Assembly: GCA_964638675.1 (NCBI GenBank)
Contig: CAZXAU010000001.1
Location: 186,001-250,000, forward strand
Reading direction: 5' to 3'
Length of the DNA: 64,000 nt
From: SIG714 sp964638675
GTDB taxonomy: Bacteria; Bacillota; Clostridia; Oscillospirales; CAG-272
A program made the translations under genes and the position numbers. Positions 33,634-41,988 of the stretch are shown piece by piece; positions within the stretch are counted from its first letter, which is position 1, and every line of letters starts with the position of its first letter. The notes under the pieces were generated by a model. It worked only from the letters and a program-made list of their open reading frames with translations. It was not told the DNA's origin and made no database searches.

Positions 33634-33800
33634 GGGGAAACTTTCTGTAGATGGTTTCCCGTGAAGCTTTCTTCAAAAAGCTTCACATTTGCCCCTTCAA
33701 AGACTTTAATAATTGATGGGGGAATGGGCTTTTGCGGTACAGTGGAGCGGAATTTAAATCGCTTGCACTGTAGCCGGCATGTGGGGCCCCTCCCCCATAC
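33634..33800 (-). repeat. Leader repeat family 2, copy B (upstream of aroQ)
   Basis: Read on the minus strand it starts with GGGGAGGGGCCCCACATGCC, continues through CTACAGTGCAAGCG, AAGCCCATTCCCCC and AAAGTCTTTGAAGGGG as in copy A, and ends with two hairpins: GTGAAGCTTT (33661-33670) / AAAGCTTCAC (33677-33686) and GGGAAAC (33635-33641) / GTTTCCC (33654-33660). The second hairpin is 19 nt from the aroQ ATG. Copy A keeps the first hairpin with different arm bases. Confidence 0.7.
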
Positions 33801-33839
33801 GGTTTTTTTAAGATTCGGTGAAAAAGATACCTTGCTCTT

Positions 33840-35072
33840 TCACAGGTTTTCTTCGATGTATTTACAGCGTTCGTCCTCGTCGCTGTCGCTTTTTATGATC
33901 ATATCTGCCGCCGTTTCATAGATCGGACGGCGTTTTTCGTAAAGTGCTGAAAGCTTTTCGGGAGTGTCCGAGAGCGGACGGTCGGGAGAGGGAATCAGGA
34001 GTGAGGGTGAGCGGTCGAGCCAGAATATGATCCCGTTCTTTTTCAGCTCTGTTACATTAGTTTCACGCAGAATGCTTCCGCCTCCGACTGCGATAACACA
34101 GCCGTTTTTCGCTGAGATCTCGGCGATCACCTGCGATTCTTTTTCACGGAAACTTTCCTCGCCGTACTGCTTGATATACTCGGACGGCGTTATTGAAAAT
34201 TTTTCGCTGAAACAGTCGTCTGTATCGTAGAATTGTCTTTCCGTTCTTTCAGCCAGTCTCTTTCCGACTGTTGTTTTTCCGCAGGTCGGCATTCCTATTA
34301 GAACGACATTTTTCATCTGTGCCGAAATTATTGAATAGATCTTGTCAATTAAACTGTCAGCATGCTCTTTTCCCATGAAAAGTCCGGATGCAACGACCGC
34401 CTGAGCCACGAGCATATAAAGACCGCCTTCGGCTTTTATGCCCCTTTTTTGCGCTTCAATTACAAGGTTTGTGCGGAGCGGATTATATATCACATCGACA
34501 AGACCCGAAAGGCTCGGAAAATATGATATATCGATCGGCTTTTCATGTGTTTTGGGATACATTCCGCTCGGTGTGGTGTTTATTATAATATCGCTGTCAG
34601 CGTGCTTTGAGTATGCCTGTTCATATGTAAGAGCTCCGCCTTTTCCAGAACGGCTCACTTTATATATTTCACTTGCTCCGAGGTCATGTGCTACCGAATA
34701 TGCCGTTTTCGATGTTCCGCCAGTGCCGAGTATCAGCACTTTTTTGCCGCATAGATCGAGCTTCATATGACGCAAAAGCGCTTCGATTCCCGAATAATCG
34801 GTGTTATATCCGTACAGCTTTCCGTCTTTATTCACTACCGTATTTACTGCACCTATGCGCTCAGCTTTAGGGGATATCACATCAAGAAAGGGAATTACCT
34901 TTTCTTTGTATGGAACCGTGACATTTATGGCATTAAAGTCACGCTTTGTCATGAATTTGGTAAGCTCTTCGGGGGTAAGCTCGCAAAGCTCATATTTATA
35001 ATCCTCGATCATCGGATGTATGATCGCCGAAAAGCTGTGTCCGAGCTTTTCACCTATAAGACCGTATTCCAT
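33840..35072 (-). CDS. aroEK: Fused shikimate dehydrogenase-shikimate kinase
   Basis: A 410-residue two-enzyme fusion covering two consecutive-pathway steps. Residues 1-255 are shikimate dehydrogenase: LIGEKLGHSFSAIIHPMI, NVTVPYKEKVIPFLD (catalytic Lys), GAVNTVV, YNTDYSGIEALL (Asp), LILGTGGTSKTA (NADP site). Residues 262-410 are shikimate kinase: LIGMPTCGKTTVGKRLAE (P-loop), FYDTDDCFSEKF, IAVGGGSILRETN and SPDRPLSD. ATG 35072 begins at the AroE domain; earlier in-frame starts overlap aroC. AGAGG lies upstream at longish spacing. AroE-AroK fusions are known but uncommon. Confidence 0.93.
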   Translation of the reverse strand: MEYGLIGEKLGHSFSAIIHPMIEDYKYELCELTPEELTKFMTKRDFNAINVTVPYKEKVIPFLDVISPKAERIGAVNTVVNKDGKLYGYNTDYSGIEALLRHMKLDLCGKKVLILGTGGTSKTAYSVAHDLGASEIYKVSRSGKGGALTYEQAYSKHADSDIIINTTPSGMYPKTHEKPIDISYFPSLSGLVDVIYNPLRTNLVIEAQKRGIKAEGGLYMLVAQAVVASGLFMGKEHADSLIDKIYSIISAQMKNVVLIGMPTCGKTTVGKRLAERTERQFYDTDDCFSEKFSITPSEYIKQYGEESFREKESQVIAEISAKNGCVIAVGGGSILRETNVTELKKNGIIFWLDRSPSLLIPSPDRPLSDTPEKLSALYEKRRPIYETAADMIIKSDSDEDERCKYIEENL

Positions 35073-35109
35073 TTTATCGGTTTTACCTCTTTTTTTGTGT
35101 TTTATTACT

Positions 35110-36201
35110 TTACTGTGCTCCGTAATCTGTTCCGGATCTTCCCTGGAGCATGTCGAGAAGCACGAGTGCTGTTGCGGCGTCAACGACCGCTCTTGCACGG
35201 TGTACGATCGCAGGGTCATGTCTGCCTGTCAGCTCAAGCTCTGTATCACTGCCATCAATAAAATTGACCGTTTTCTGTTTTTTAAATATTGAAGGTGTCG
35301 GCTTGACTGCAACTCTGAATATTATCGGCATTCCGTTTGTGATACCTCCGTTTATGCCGCCGTTTCTGTTCGTCTGCGTTACGACCTTGCCTTCACTCAT
35401 AACGAAAGAATCGTTGCTCTCACTTCCGAAAAGATCGGAAATGGCGAATCCGTCGCCGAATTCAACTCCCTTGATTCCGGGAATTGAGAAGAGTGCATGT
35501 GAAAGCATGCTTTCAACAGAATCGAAGAAGGGTTCTCCGACACCGGCAGGCATACCTATGACCGCAGTTTCAAGCACTCCTCCGACACTGTCGCCGTCCG
35601 CTGAGGCATCAAGGATCTGATCTTGCATTTTCTTTCCGCTCTCATCGTCAAGAACGGCAAATTCTTTTTCAGATAAAAGTGAAATATCTTTTCTGTAATC
35701 ATCAAATTCTCTGTCGGCAATGCCGTGCAAACGTGAGATGTGTGTACCTATGTATATGCCTTTTCGTTCCAGCACACACTGTGCTATCGCCCCTGCGGCG
35801 ACCAGTCCGGCTGTTATTCTTCCGCTGAAGTGTCCGCCTCCACGGCGGTCTTCAAAGCCGTGATATTTCATGAATGCGGTGTAATCGGCATGTCCCGGTC
35901 TTGCGATTCCGTCAAATTTTGAATAATCCTTGCTTTGTGTGTTTGTGTTGGGGATAAGTATGCAGATTGGTGTTCCGGTGGTCTTATCATTTACAACGCC
36001 CGAAACTATCCTGAACTCATCGCCCTCTCGTCTTGCTGTTGACAGCAGTGCACTTGACCTGCGCAGACCAAGCTTTTTTCTTATATACTCACGGTCTATA
36101 TCGACCCCGGGGGCTATCCCGTCGAGCAGAGCGCCGATCATTTCCCCGTGGCTCTCACCGAATATACTGACGCTCAGATTGTTTCCGAATGTATTTTTCA
36201 T
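35110..36201 (-). CDS. aroC: Chorismate synthase
   Basis: A 363-residue FMN-dependent enzyme making chorismate from EPSP. Family signatures are NLSVSIFGESHGEMIGALLDG, RRSSALLSTARREGDEF, ARPGHADYTAFMKYHGFEDRRGGGHFSGR-region motifs, RNGGINGGITNGMPIIF and ELTGRHDPAIVHRARAVVDA. The start is separated from aroB by a family 1 repeat (36209-36340), with no independent ribosome site between repeat and ATG. Confidence 0.95.
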   Translation of the reverse strand: MKNTFGNNLSVSIFGESHGEMIGALLDGIAPGVDIDREYIRKKLGLRRSSALLSTARREGDEFRIVSGVVNDKTTGTPICILIPNTNTQSKDYSKFDGIARPGHADYTAFMKYHGFEDRRGGGHFSGRITAGLVAAGAIAQCVLERKGIYIGTHISRLHGIADREFDDYRKDISLLSEKEFAVLDDESGKKMQDQILDASADGDSVGGVLETAVIGMPAGVGEPFFDSVESMLSHALFSIPGIKGVEFGDGFAISDLFGSESNDSFVMSEGKVVTQTNRNGGINGGITNGMPIIFRVAVKPTPSIFKKQKTVNFIDGSDTELELTGRHDPAIVHRARAVVDAATALVLLDMLQGRSGTDYGAQ

Positions 36202-36207
36202 ATATGT

Positions 36208-36340
36208 GACTATGGCTTTCGCATTGCGAAAGCTTCCTTTCTTGCGGAATTGAGGCTGGTTTTGCGGAGCAAAATCGCCTTTTCGGTGACGAAAGCCGCA
36301 AAATGCTGTTTGAAAGACTTATCTTTCAAACTTTTATCTC
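36208..36340 (-). repeat. Leader repeat family 1, copy R4 (upstream of aroC)
   Basis: In aroC sense: hairpin GTTTGAAAGAT/GTCTTTCAAAC-type stem (36332-36309 region), GCGGCTTTCGTCACC, GGCGATTTTGCTCCGCAAAA, CAGCCTCAATTCC, AAGAAAGGAA and hairpin GCTTTCGCAATGCGAAAGC (36233-36215). The micro-frame ATG CGA AAG CCA TAG (36224-36210) encodes MRKP and stops 8 nt before the aroC ATG. Confidence 0.85.
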
Positions 36341-36381
36341 TTTTCGAGTGCGGAAATACTCTGCACCCCGAAGAATTTGAA

Positions 36382-37389
36382 TTATTCAAAGTAGGCGATC
36401 TTTTCACGCAGTGCCGAAATTTCGACATCCTTCATTTCAAAGCTTCCCGGTTCATTGACTGTAATTATCGTTATTTTTTTGCCGTGTGTTTTCTTGTCGT
36501 GCGTCAATGCCTCAAAGATCATGTCTCCGTCATCGTGACATTCGGTCGGCAGTGAGAGCTTGCGAAGGACATTGATAAGACGTTCTCTCACGGCATCCGA
36601 ACACATCGGAAGCATTCCGAGTGCGACGCACTCGCCGTGGTAGAGCTTGTTTGTTTTGCGCATGCTTTCGATTCCGTGTCCTATTGTGTGGCCGAAATTG
36701 AGAACCTTACGCAGTCCCGATTCTTTTTCATCCTGTTCAACCACCGATTTTTTTATCATCAGTGATCTGACTGTGATCTCCTCAAGTATGGAAAAGGGAT
36801 CTTCTCTTTCCATCATTTCAAAGAGCTCGCGATCGCTCGTGAGCGCCATTTTCACAGCTTCGGAAAGACCGTTTGATATCTGGCGGCGTGGAAGGGTGGT
36901 TGTGAGGTCTGTGTCAATGATAACCTTGCTCGGCGGATAGAAGCTGCCGATGATATTTTTTATGTTTCCGAGATTTACTGCCGTTTTTCCGCCTATTGAC
37001 GAATCGATCTGCGAGAGCACCGTAGTCGGGATATTGTAAAAATCTATTCCGCGCATATAGGCCGATGCGGCAAAGCCCGAAAGATCGCCGACAACGCCGC
37101 CTCCCACGGCTACCACCGCATCACGGCGTGAAAATGAGTTTTCAAGCATGATCTCAAGCAGGTGTTTCCATGTATTGATGCTCTTGCTCCGCTCGCCGCT
37201 TCTGACCACGGTGATGAATGGCTCCCGGCAGCATTTTGCGACCTTTTCGGAATACTCACACGGAACATTGTCGTCTGTGACAATAAGGACCTTTCTGTCA
37301 AGATTCAAAAGGGTGGATATTCTGTCTATATTTCCTCGTGCAATATCTATATCGTAACTGCCGACGCTTGTTTTTACCGGAATTATCAT
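36382..37389 (-). CDS. aroB: 3-dehydroquinate synthase
   Basis: A 335-residue NAD- and metal-dependent enzyme that cyclises DAHP to 3-dehydroquinate. Motifs: VLIVTDDNVPCEYSE, AVGGGVVGDLSGFAASAYMRG (NAD loop), PTTVLSQIDSSIGGKTAVNL, EAVKMALTSDRELFEMM, LNFGHTIGHGIESM (zinc His) and HGECVALGMLPMC. It is the first gene of the aro operon, behind a strong promoter and a leader of about 155 nt. The ribosome site before the ATG (AGGCAG) is weak. Confidence 0.95.
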   Translation of the reverse strand: MIIPVKTSVGSYDIDIARGNIDRISTLLNLDRKVLIVTDDNVPCEYSEKVAKCCREPFITVVRSGERSKSINTWKHLLEIMLENSFSRRDAVVAVGGGVVGDLSGFAASAYMRGIDFYNIPTTVLSQIDSSIGGKTAVNLGNIKNIIGSFYPPSKVIIDTDLTTTLPRRQISNGLSEAVKMALTSDRELFEMMEREDPFSILEEITVRSLMIKKSVVEQDEKESGLRKVLNFGHTIGHGIESMRKTNKLYHGECVALGMLPMCSDAVRERLINVLRKLSLPTECHDDGDMIFEALTHDKKTHGKKITIITVNEPGSFEMKDVEISALREKIAYFE

Positions 37390-37433
37390 ACTATCTGCCT
37401 GTCCTGTATATATCGTTTATTTAACTTTACTTA

Positions 37434-37460
37434 TTTATCTTCTTTATCTTCTTTATCTTC
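37434..37460 (-). repeat. Three perfect 9-bp tandem repeats in the aro leader
   Basis: TTTATCTTC occurs three times head to tail on the plus strand, so the aroB mRNA leader reads GAAGATAAA three times. It lies 45-70 nt upstream of the aroB start. Such an unstructured A-rich region may aid ribosome loading; copy number may vary. Confidence 0.8.
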
Positions 37461-37551
37461 AGCCCGTCACGATTATACCTGTCAGTATTGAATAATTTCA
37501 GGCTTTACGGTTGCATGATCGGACTTATATAATCAAATCAATATCCGATAA

Positions 37552-37580
37552 AGTATACCACAAAGTGCTGACTTTGTCAA
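37552..37580 (-). promoter_or_regulatory. SigA-type promoter of the aro operon
   Basis: On the minus strand TTGACA (37580-37575), a 17-bp spacer and TATACT (37557-37552). The leader to aroB is about 155 nt. No T-box or Trp/Phe-rich leader peptide was recognised in it. The 37581-37890 stretch upstream of lon has no gene; AT-rich TATAAT-like hexamers near 37705 and 37720 may belong to the lon promoter, but no CIRCE or CtsR site was seen. Confidence 0.85.
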
Positions 37581-37890
37581 CAGACAGGCGAAAAAAAGTA
37601 TATCAGCCCTTCTTATTAAAAAGCATTATCCGCAGAGCACTTGCGACGATTATTGTGCTCAAGCAAAAATTAACAAAAAATTTAAATAATAAGTGGCTTG
37701 CATGATATAATAAAGTATTATAATAAAGTGTGGTATTAGCATAATTCGCAACTGCAAGCAATACCGGAAACAAAAAAGATAAAAAATTGGATATATACGG
37801 AGGTTTCGCATAAAAAACATCCGTCAGATATTCTGCCGGGCAGGCAGATAATTCAGCACAGCATAAACGCAGAAAGAATGATATACTACT

Positions 37891-40281
37891 ATGAATACGA
37901 AGAAAGATTATTTATTCAATTATCCTGAGGGAATGACTCCGTGTATAGCACTTGAGGATCATGTTGTTTTTCCGACGATCCCGGCTACCGTTGAGATAAA
38001 TGACGAGGGCGAGATTGAAATATGCGAACAGGTTTATGAAAACGGTGAGGAGATATTTCTTGTGCTCAGACGCCTTCCGCCGAGCGATTTTTTCCTCCAT
38101 TCCGACAATGAACTGTTTTCTGTCGGATGCATCGGAAAGATCACACATATTGAAAAGACAGACAATGGTATAGCAATTGTTTTTGTCGGGGAAGGAAGAG
38201 CAAGAATTCTCGGATCGAAGTTTGCACTGCATGCAGTGCAGATCTGTAGAATGAGAGAAAGAAACAGGGATTTTGAGAGAGAACCGAAGGATGATGTCAG
38301 GATCTCGATCTGTAAAAAATATTTTAAAGAGCTGACAAAGCTGATACCCCGTTTTCCCGAAGATCTGAGAAATGAAATTCTGGATGAGCCCTCACTTTCA
38401 CGGCTTGTTGACAGAATGGCTTTTTCCTCACTTGTAAGTCCGGGGCATAAACAGCAGATTCTTGAGGAGAGCGATGTTAAAAAACGCCTTGAGCTTTTTG
38501 AGGATCTGAGTGCCGAAGAGCTCAACCAGGTTTACAATGAGCTTGATCTTCATAAAAAGGTCAAGAGAATGATCGACGGCGATCAGAGAGAATACTTTTT
38601 GAGGGAACAGCTCAAGGCTATAAAAGAAGAGCTGGGTGAGAGCAATTCTCAGCAATCTCCGAACAATCTCTTTGACGATGCCGAAGATGATGATGAGCTT
38701 GTCGAATACAGAAAAAAGGTAATTGCTCAGCACTTTCCGAGAGATGTTCAGGAAAAACTTCTCAAGGAAGTGGGGAAGCTTGCAAAAACTCCCTATTCTT
38801 CTGCCGAGTCCACCGTTATAAGGAACTATATCGACACCTGTCTTGAGATTCCGTTCTCGAAAAAATCTAAGGATGTGACGAGCGTTGAAAAGGCAAGGGC
38901 TCAGCTTGAAAAGGATCATTACGGTCTTGAGAAGGTCAAGGAGAGGATTCTTGAATACATAGCTGTAAAACAGCTGAATCCCGACATAAAGAATCAGATA
39001 ATCTGTCTTGTCGGTGCACCCGGTGTCGGAAAGACTTCGATAGTATCGTCAATTGCAAAGGCAATGGGCAGGGAATATGTCAGGGTGTCTCTCGGCGGAG
39101 TCAAGGATGAGGCGGATATAAGAGGTCACAGAAAAACTTATGTCGCATCGATGCCTGGAAGAATAGTTGCAGCACTGATTCAGGCAAAGGTGAAAAATCC
39201 GGTTGTATTGCTCGATGAGATCGATAAGCTCTCAAATGATTTCAAGGGTGACCCGGCTTCGGCACTGCTTGAAGTGCTTGATTCAGAGCAGAATAAAGCA
39301 TTTCGTGATCATTTTGTTGAAATACCTGTTGATCTGTCCGAGTGCGTATTCATCGCAACGGCAAACTCGCTTGAGCATGTCGCAAGACCGCTTATCGACC
39401 GTATGGAGATAATCGAACTTCCGATATATAACCGCCGTGAAAAATTCGAGATCGCAAAGGGCTTTCTCTTTCCAAAACAGCTATCCCGCCACGGGATGAC
39501 AAAAAGGCAGTTGAAAATAGACGACGAGGTCTATTATGAGATCGCTGATAATTATACTCACGAGGCAGGTGTCCGTAATCTTGAGCGTGAAATCTCATCG
39601 CTTTGCAGAAAAGCGGCGAAAAAAATAGTGGACGGAGAAAAGAGCATTCATATAACAGTGGAAAATCTGACCGATTTTGCCGGGCAAAGAAAGATTATTC
39701 CCGACCGTATATACGATCGTGATGAGATCGGAACGGTAAACGGACTTGCATATACCGAACTCGGCGGAGAAATGCTCCGTGTTGAGGCGATTGCTATGGA
39801 TGGAAGCGGAAAAACTCAATTCACGGGATCGCTCGGCGATGTAATGAAGGAATCTGCGCAGATTGCCGTATCATATATCAGAATGCACGCAAAAGAGCTC
39901 GGAATTGACGGTGAATTTTACAAGAACAAGGATCTGCACATTCATTTTCCCGAGGGGGCTGTGCCTAAAGACGGGCCTTCGGCAGGAGTTGCACTTTGCA
40001 GTGCGATACTCTCTGAGCTCGGCTCATATAAGGCGAGACGTGACGTTGCAATGACAGGAGAGATCACCCTGCACGGCAGAGTGCTTCCGATAGGAGGGCT
40101 TAAGGAGAAGACCATGGCAGCATACAAGGCAGGAGTTACAACAGTCCTGCTTCCCGAGGACAACCGCAAGGACCTTCCCGAGCTTGATGCATCAGTGCGT
40201 GAAAATATCAACTTTGTTTTCTGCAAAACCCTGTCCGATGTTTTCGCAAACGCATTGATAATGCCAGGACAGCTTTCGTAA
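37891..40281 (+). CDS. lon: ATP-dependent protease Lon (LonA)
   Basis: A 796-residue LonA protease degrading misfolded and regulatory proteins in the cytoplasm. The N-terminal substrate domain spans about residues 10-215, followed by a coiled region (KVKRMIDGDQREYFLREQLK). The AAA+ module has Walker A GAPGVGKTS (about 373) and Walker B VVLLDEIDKL. The C-terminal serine protease domain has the catalytic Ser in PKDGPSAGVAL (about 696) and Lys in KEKTMAAYKAGV (about 739). Length is typical. It is followed after 178 bp, mostly a family 1 repeat, by engB, the common lon-engB pairing of Firmicutes. Confidence 0.96.
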   Translation: MNTKKDYLFNYPEGMTPCIALEDHVVFPTIPATVEINDEGEIEICEQVYENGEEIFLVLRRLPPSDFFLHSDNELFSVGCIGKITHIEKTDNGIAIVFVGEGRARILGSKFALHAVQICRMRERNRDFEREPKDDVRISICKKYFKELTKLIPRFPEDLRNEILDEPSLSRLVDRMAFSSLVSPGHKQQILEESDVKKRLELFEDLSAEELNQVYNELDLHKKVKRMIDGDQREYFLREQLKAIKEELGESNSQQSPNNLFDDAEDDDELVEYRKKVIAQHFPRDVQEKLLKEVGKLAKTPYSSAESTVIRNYIDTCLEIPFSKKSKDVTSVEKARAQLEKDHYGLEKVKERILEYIAVKQLNPDIKNQIICLVGAPGVGKTSIVSSIAKAMGREYVRVSLGGVKDEADIRGHRKTYVASMPGRIVAALIQAKVKNPVVLLDEIDKLSNDFKGDPASALLEVLDSEQNKAFRDHFVEIPVDLSECVFIATANSLEHVARPLIDRMEIIELPIYNRREKFEIAKGFLFPKQLSRHGMTKRQLKIDDEVYYEIADNYTHEAGVRNLEREISSLCRKAAKKIVDGEKSIHITVENLTDFAGQRKIIPDRIYDRDEIGTVNGLAYTELGGEMLRVEAIAMDGSGKTQFTGSLGDVMKESAQIAVSYIRMHAKELGIDGEFYKNKDLHIHFPEGAVPKDGPSAGVALCSAILSELGSYKARRDVAMTGEITLHGRVLPIGGLKEKTMAAYKAGVTTVLLPEDNRKDLPELDASVRENINFVFCKTLSDVFANALIMPGQLS

Positions 40282-40318
40282 AAAGTAAAAGTAAAATAAA
40301 GATGTTTGTTGACCCGGA

Positions 40319-40459
40319 GGTGAAAAGTTTGAAAGATGAATCTTTCAAACAGTGTTTTGTGGCTTTCGCCACCAATGTGACGGCGATTTTGTAGTGCAAA
40401 ACCAGCCACAATTACACAAGAAAGGAAGCTTTCGCAATGCGAAAGCTATGGTCATAAAA
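40319..40459 (+). repeat. Leader repeat family 1, copy R5 (upstream of engB)
   Basis: The best-preserved copy. Hairpin GTTTGAAAGAT/ATCTTTCAAAC (40327-40350), then GTGGCTTTCGCCAC, GGCGATTTTGTAGTGCAAAA, CCAGCCACAATTAC, AAGAAAGGAA, then GCTTTCGCAATGCGAAAGC (40428-40446). The micro-frame ATG CGA AAG CTA TGG TCA TAA (40437-40457; MRKLWS) has AAGGAAG at 8-nt spacing and stops 2 nt before the engB ATG. The only Shine-Dalgarno-like sequence is the one in front of the micro-frame. Confidence 0.88.
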
Positions 40460-41047
40460 ATGAATCTCAATCTGAATAATATAACACTGATAACTACAGG
40501 TCTGCCTGAGCAGTTTCCTCGTGATACACTGCCTCAGATCGCATTTTCGGGAAGATCAAATGTCGGTAAAAGCTCACTGATAAATGTGCTTCTCGGCAGA
40601 AAGTCGCTCGCAAGGGTGTCGTCCGCTCCCGGAAAGACGATAACTGTGAATTTTTACCGCCTTGACAGTAAAATGTACGCTGTCGATCTTCCGGGCTACG
40701 GCTTTGCAAAACGCTTTGACGAAGAGCGGAGAAGATGGTCGGGACTTGTTGATACCTACCTTACAAAGAGTGAAAACCTCAAGGGGGTCGTTCAGCTCAT
40801 AGATATGAAGGTCGGCCCGACAAGCGACGATATTACAATGCTTGATTATCTGAATCAATCTTCTCTGCCGTATATTGTTGTGGCGACAAAGTCGGATAAG
40901 CTTAACAAGACGGAATACGAAAAAATGCTGAATGCACTTCGTACACATCCGTACATAGGAAATGATGTTCCGATAATTCCGTTTTCGGCACTCAAGACGG
41001 TGAGCAAGGACAAGATCTGGGCTGAGATATTCAGAATTGTCGGATGA
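40460..41047 (+). CDS. engB: Ribosome biogenesis GTP-binding protein EngB/YsxC
   Basis: A 195-residue TRAFAC-class GTPase needed for 50S subunit assembly. G1 is AFSGRSNVGKSSLINVL, followed by the switch PGKTITVNFY, G3 VDLPGYGFAKR, G4 VVATKSDKL and G5 IPFSALKT. ATG 40460 (MNLNLNNITL) is used. The frame remains open upstream through repeat sequence, but the predicted extension is shared with unrelated genes and so is rejected. Confidence 0.94.
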   Translation: MNLNLNNITLITTGLPEQFPRDTLPQIAFSGRSNVGKSSLINVLLGRKSLARVSSAPGKTITVNFYRLDSKMYAVDLPGYGFAKRFDEERRRWSGLVDTYLTKSENLKGVVQLIDMKVGPTSDDITMLDYLNQSSLPYIVVATKSDKLNKTEYEKMLNALRTHPYIGNDVPIIPFSALKTVSKDKIWAEIFRIVG

Positions 41048-41135
41048 TCGCCTATCTGTTACCGCCGCTCGGTTGTCTCCGATCTTTCGTGCAGGCTCAT
41101 GTTGATCGGTTTTTACAAGAAAGGGAGTAAAAAAT

Positions 41136-41921
41136 ATGCTCAATTTACTAAGCTATTTAAGAATGGGCGGGAATTTTGCACTTGCCGCAATTCTTCTCAT
41201 AGTGCTGCGTTTGCCCATAGTATTTTTTTCGCTTTCAATTCATGAGAGCTCGCACGGATATGCGGCGTACAAGCTTGGAGATCCCACAGCAAGAAATCTC
41301 GGAAGGATCACGCTCGATCCTCTCAAGCATTTCGATCCGATAGGAACGGTCTGTCTGCTCATTTTCGGAATAGGATGGGCAAAGCCTGTGCCGATAAATT
41401 CAAGATATTTTAAAAAGCCGAAAAGAGATATCGCACTCACAGCGGCGGCAGGACCGTTGTCTAATCTTGTTGCCGGATTCGGCGGTATTATAGTGCTTCG
41501 TATTCTTGACCTGATTGCATTTTCGGGGCAATACTTTGTATCGGCTTCAAACTCGGTTTTTCAGGGGTATATGTATAACGGATCACTTTCGGATTACGCC
41601 TTCAGTTTCATTTTTGAAACCGAAATATCTATGACTGTCCGTCTGTTGTTTGTGCTGATGCTCTTCCTTGAGATGCTTGCAATGATGAATATCGCACTTG
41701 CACTTTTCAATCTCATTCCGATTCCGCCGTTTGATGGCTCACGTATTGCTTTTGCGATCCTTCCGAATAAGATCTATTTCGGAGTGATGAAGTACGAGAG
41801 ATATATAATGATCGCTTTTATCGTTTTATTCTACTTCTTCGGAGGCGGATTGTCGAGTGCGGCATCTGCGGTGTTTGACGGCATATATAAGCTGATCTCA
41901 CTGATCACTCCGTTTGCCTGA
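41136..41921 (+). CDS. Site-2 protease family (M50) intramembrane metalloprotease
   Basis: A 261-residue polytopic membrane protein. The zinc-binding helix SLSIHESSHGYAAYKLGDPT has the HExxH motif (HESSH), and the second ligand motif is NLIPIPPFDGSRI. Six or so helices are visible. This short form without a PDZ domain (often annotated SREBP/S2P-like, group III) is common in Firmicutes. Its substrate is unknown. AAGGGAGT precedes the ATG. It lies just upstream of scpAB, a frequent arrangement. Confidence 0.88.
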   Translation: MLNLLSYLRMGGNFALAAILLIVLRLPIVFFSLSIHESSHGYAAYKLGDPTARNLGRITLDPLKHFDPIGTVCLLIFGIGWAKPVPINSRYFKKPKRDIALTAAAGPLSNLVAGFGGIIVLRILDLIAFSGQYFVSASNSVFQGYMYNGSLSDYAFSFIFETEISMTVRLLFVLMLFLEMLAMMNIALALFNLIPIPPFDGSRIAFAILPNKIYFGVMKYERYIMIAFIVLFYFFGGGLSSAASAVFDGIYKLISLITPFA

Positions 41922-41988
41922 TAAAGGATAAGACATGGCGGAACACCGCCTAACATTCAAATGACATTCAATTAAGAGGGGCTGTTTA

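Noticed and set aside
37390..37551. T-box or leader-peptide attenuator in the aro operon leader
   Set aside because: No T-box core sequence, specifier stem, terminator or run of aromatic codons was found; only the 9-bp tandem repeat stands out.
37581..37890. CIRCE or CtsR operator upstream of lon
   Set aside because: Neither the TTAGCACTC/GAGTGCTAA dyad nor the GGTCAAA heptad repeats could be seen.
40352..40459. N-terminal extension of EngB (and similar in-frame extensions of SpoIIIAF at 20706-20789 and the RluB-like protein at 46211-46297)
   Set aside because: The extra residues (QNQPQLHKKGSFRNAKAM type) are the same in unrelated genes because they are translated repeat DNA. Homologous proteins start at the inner ATG.
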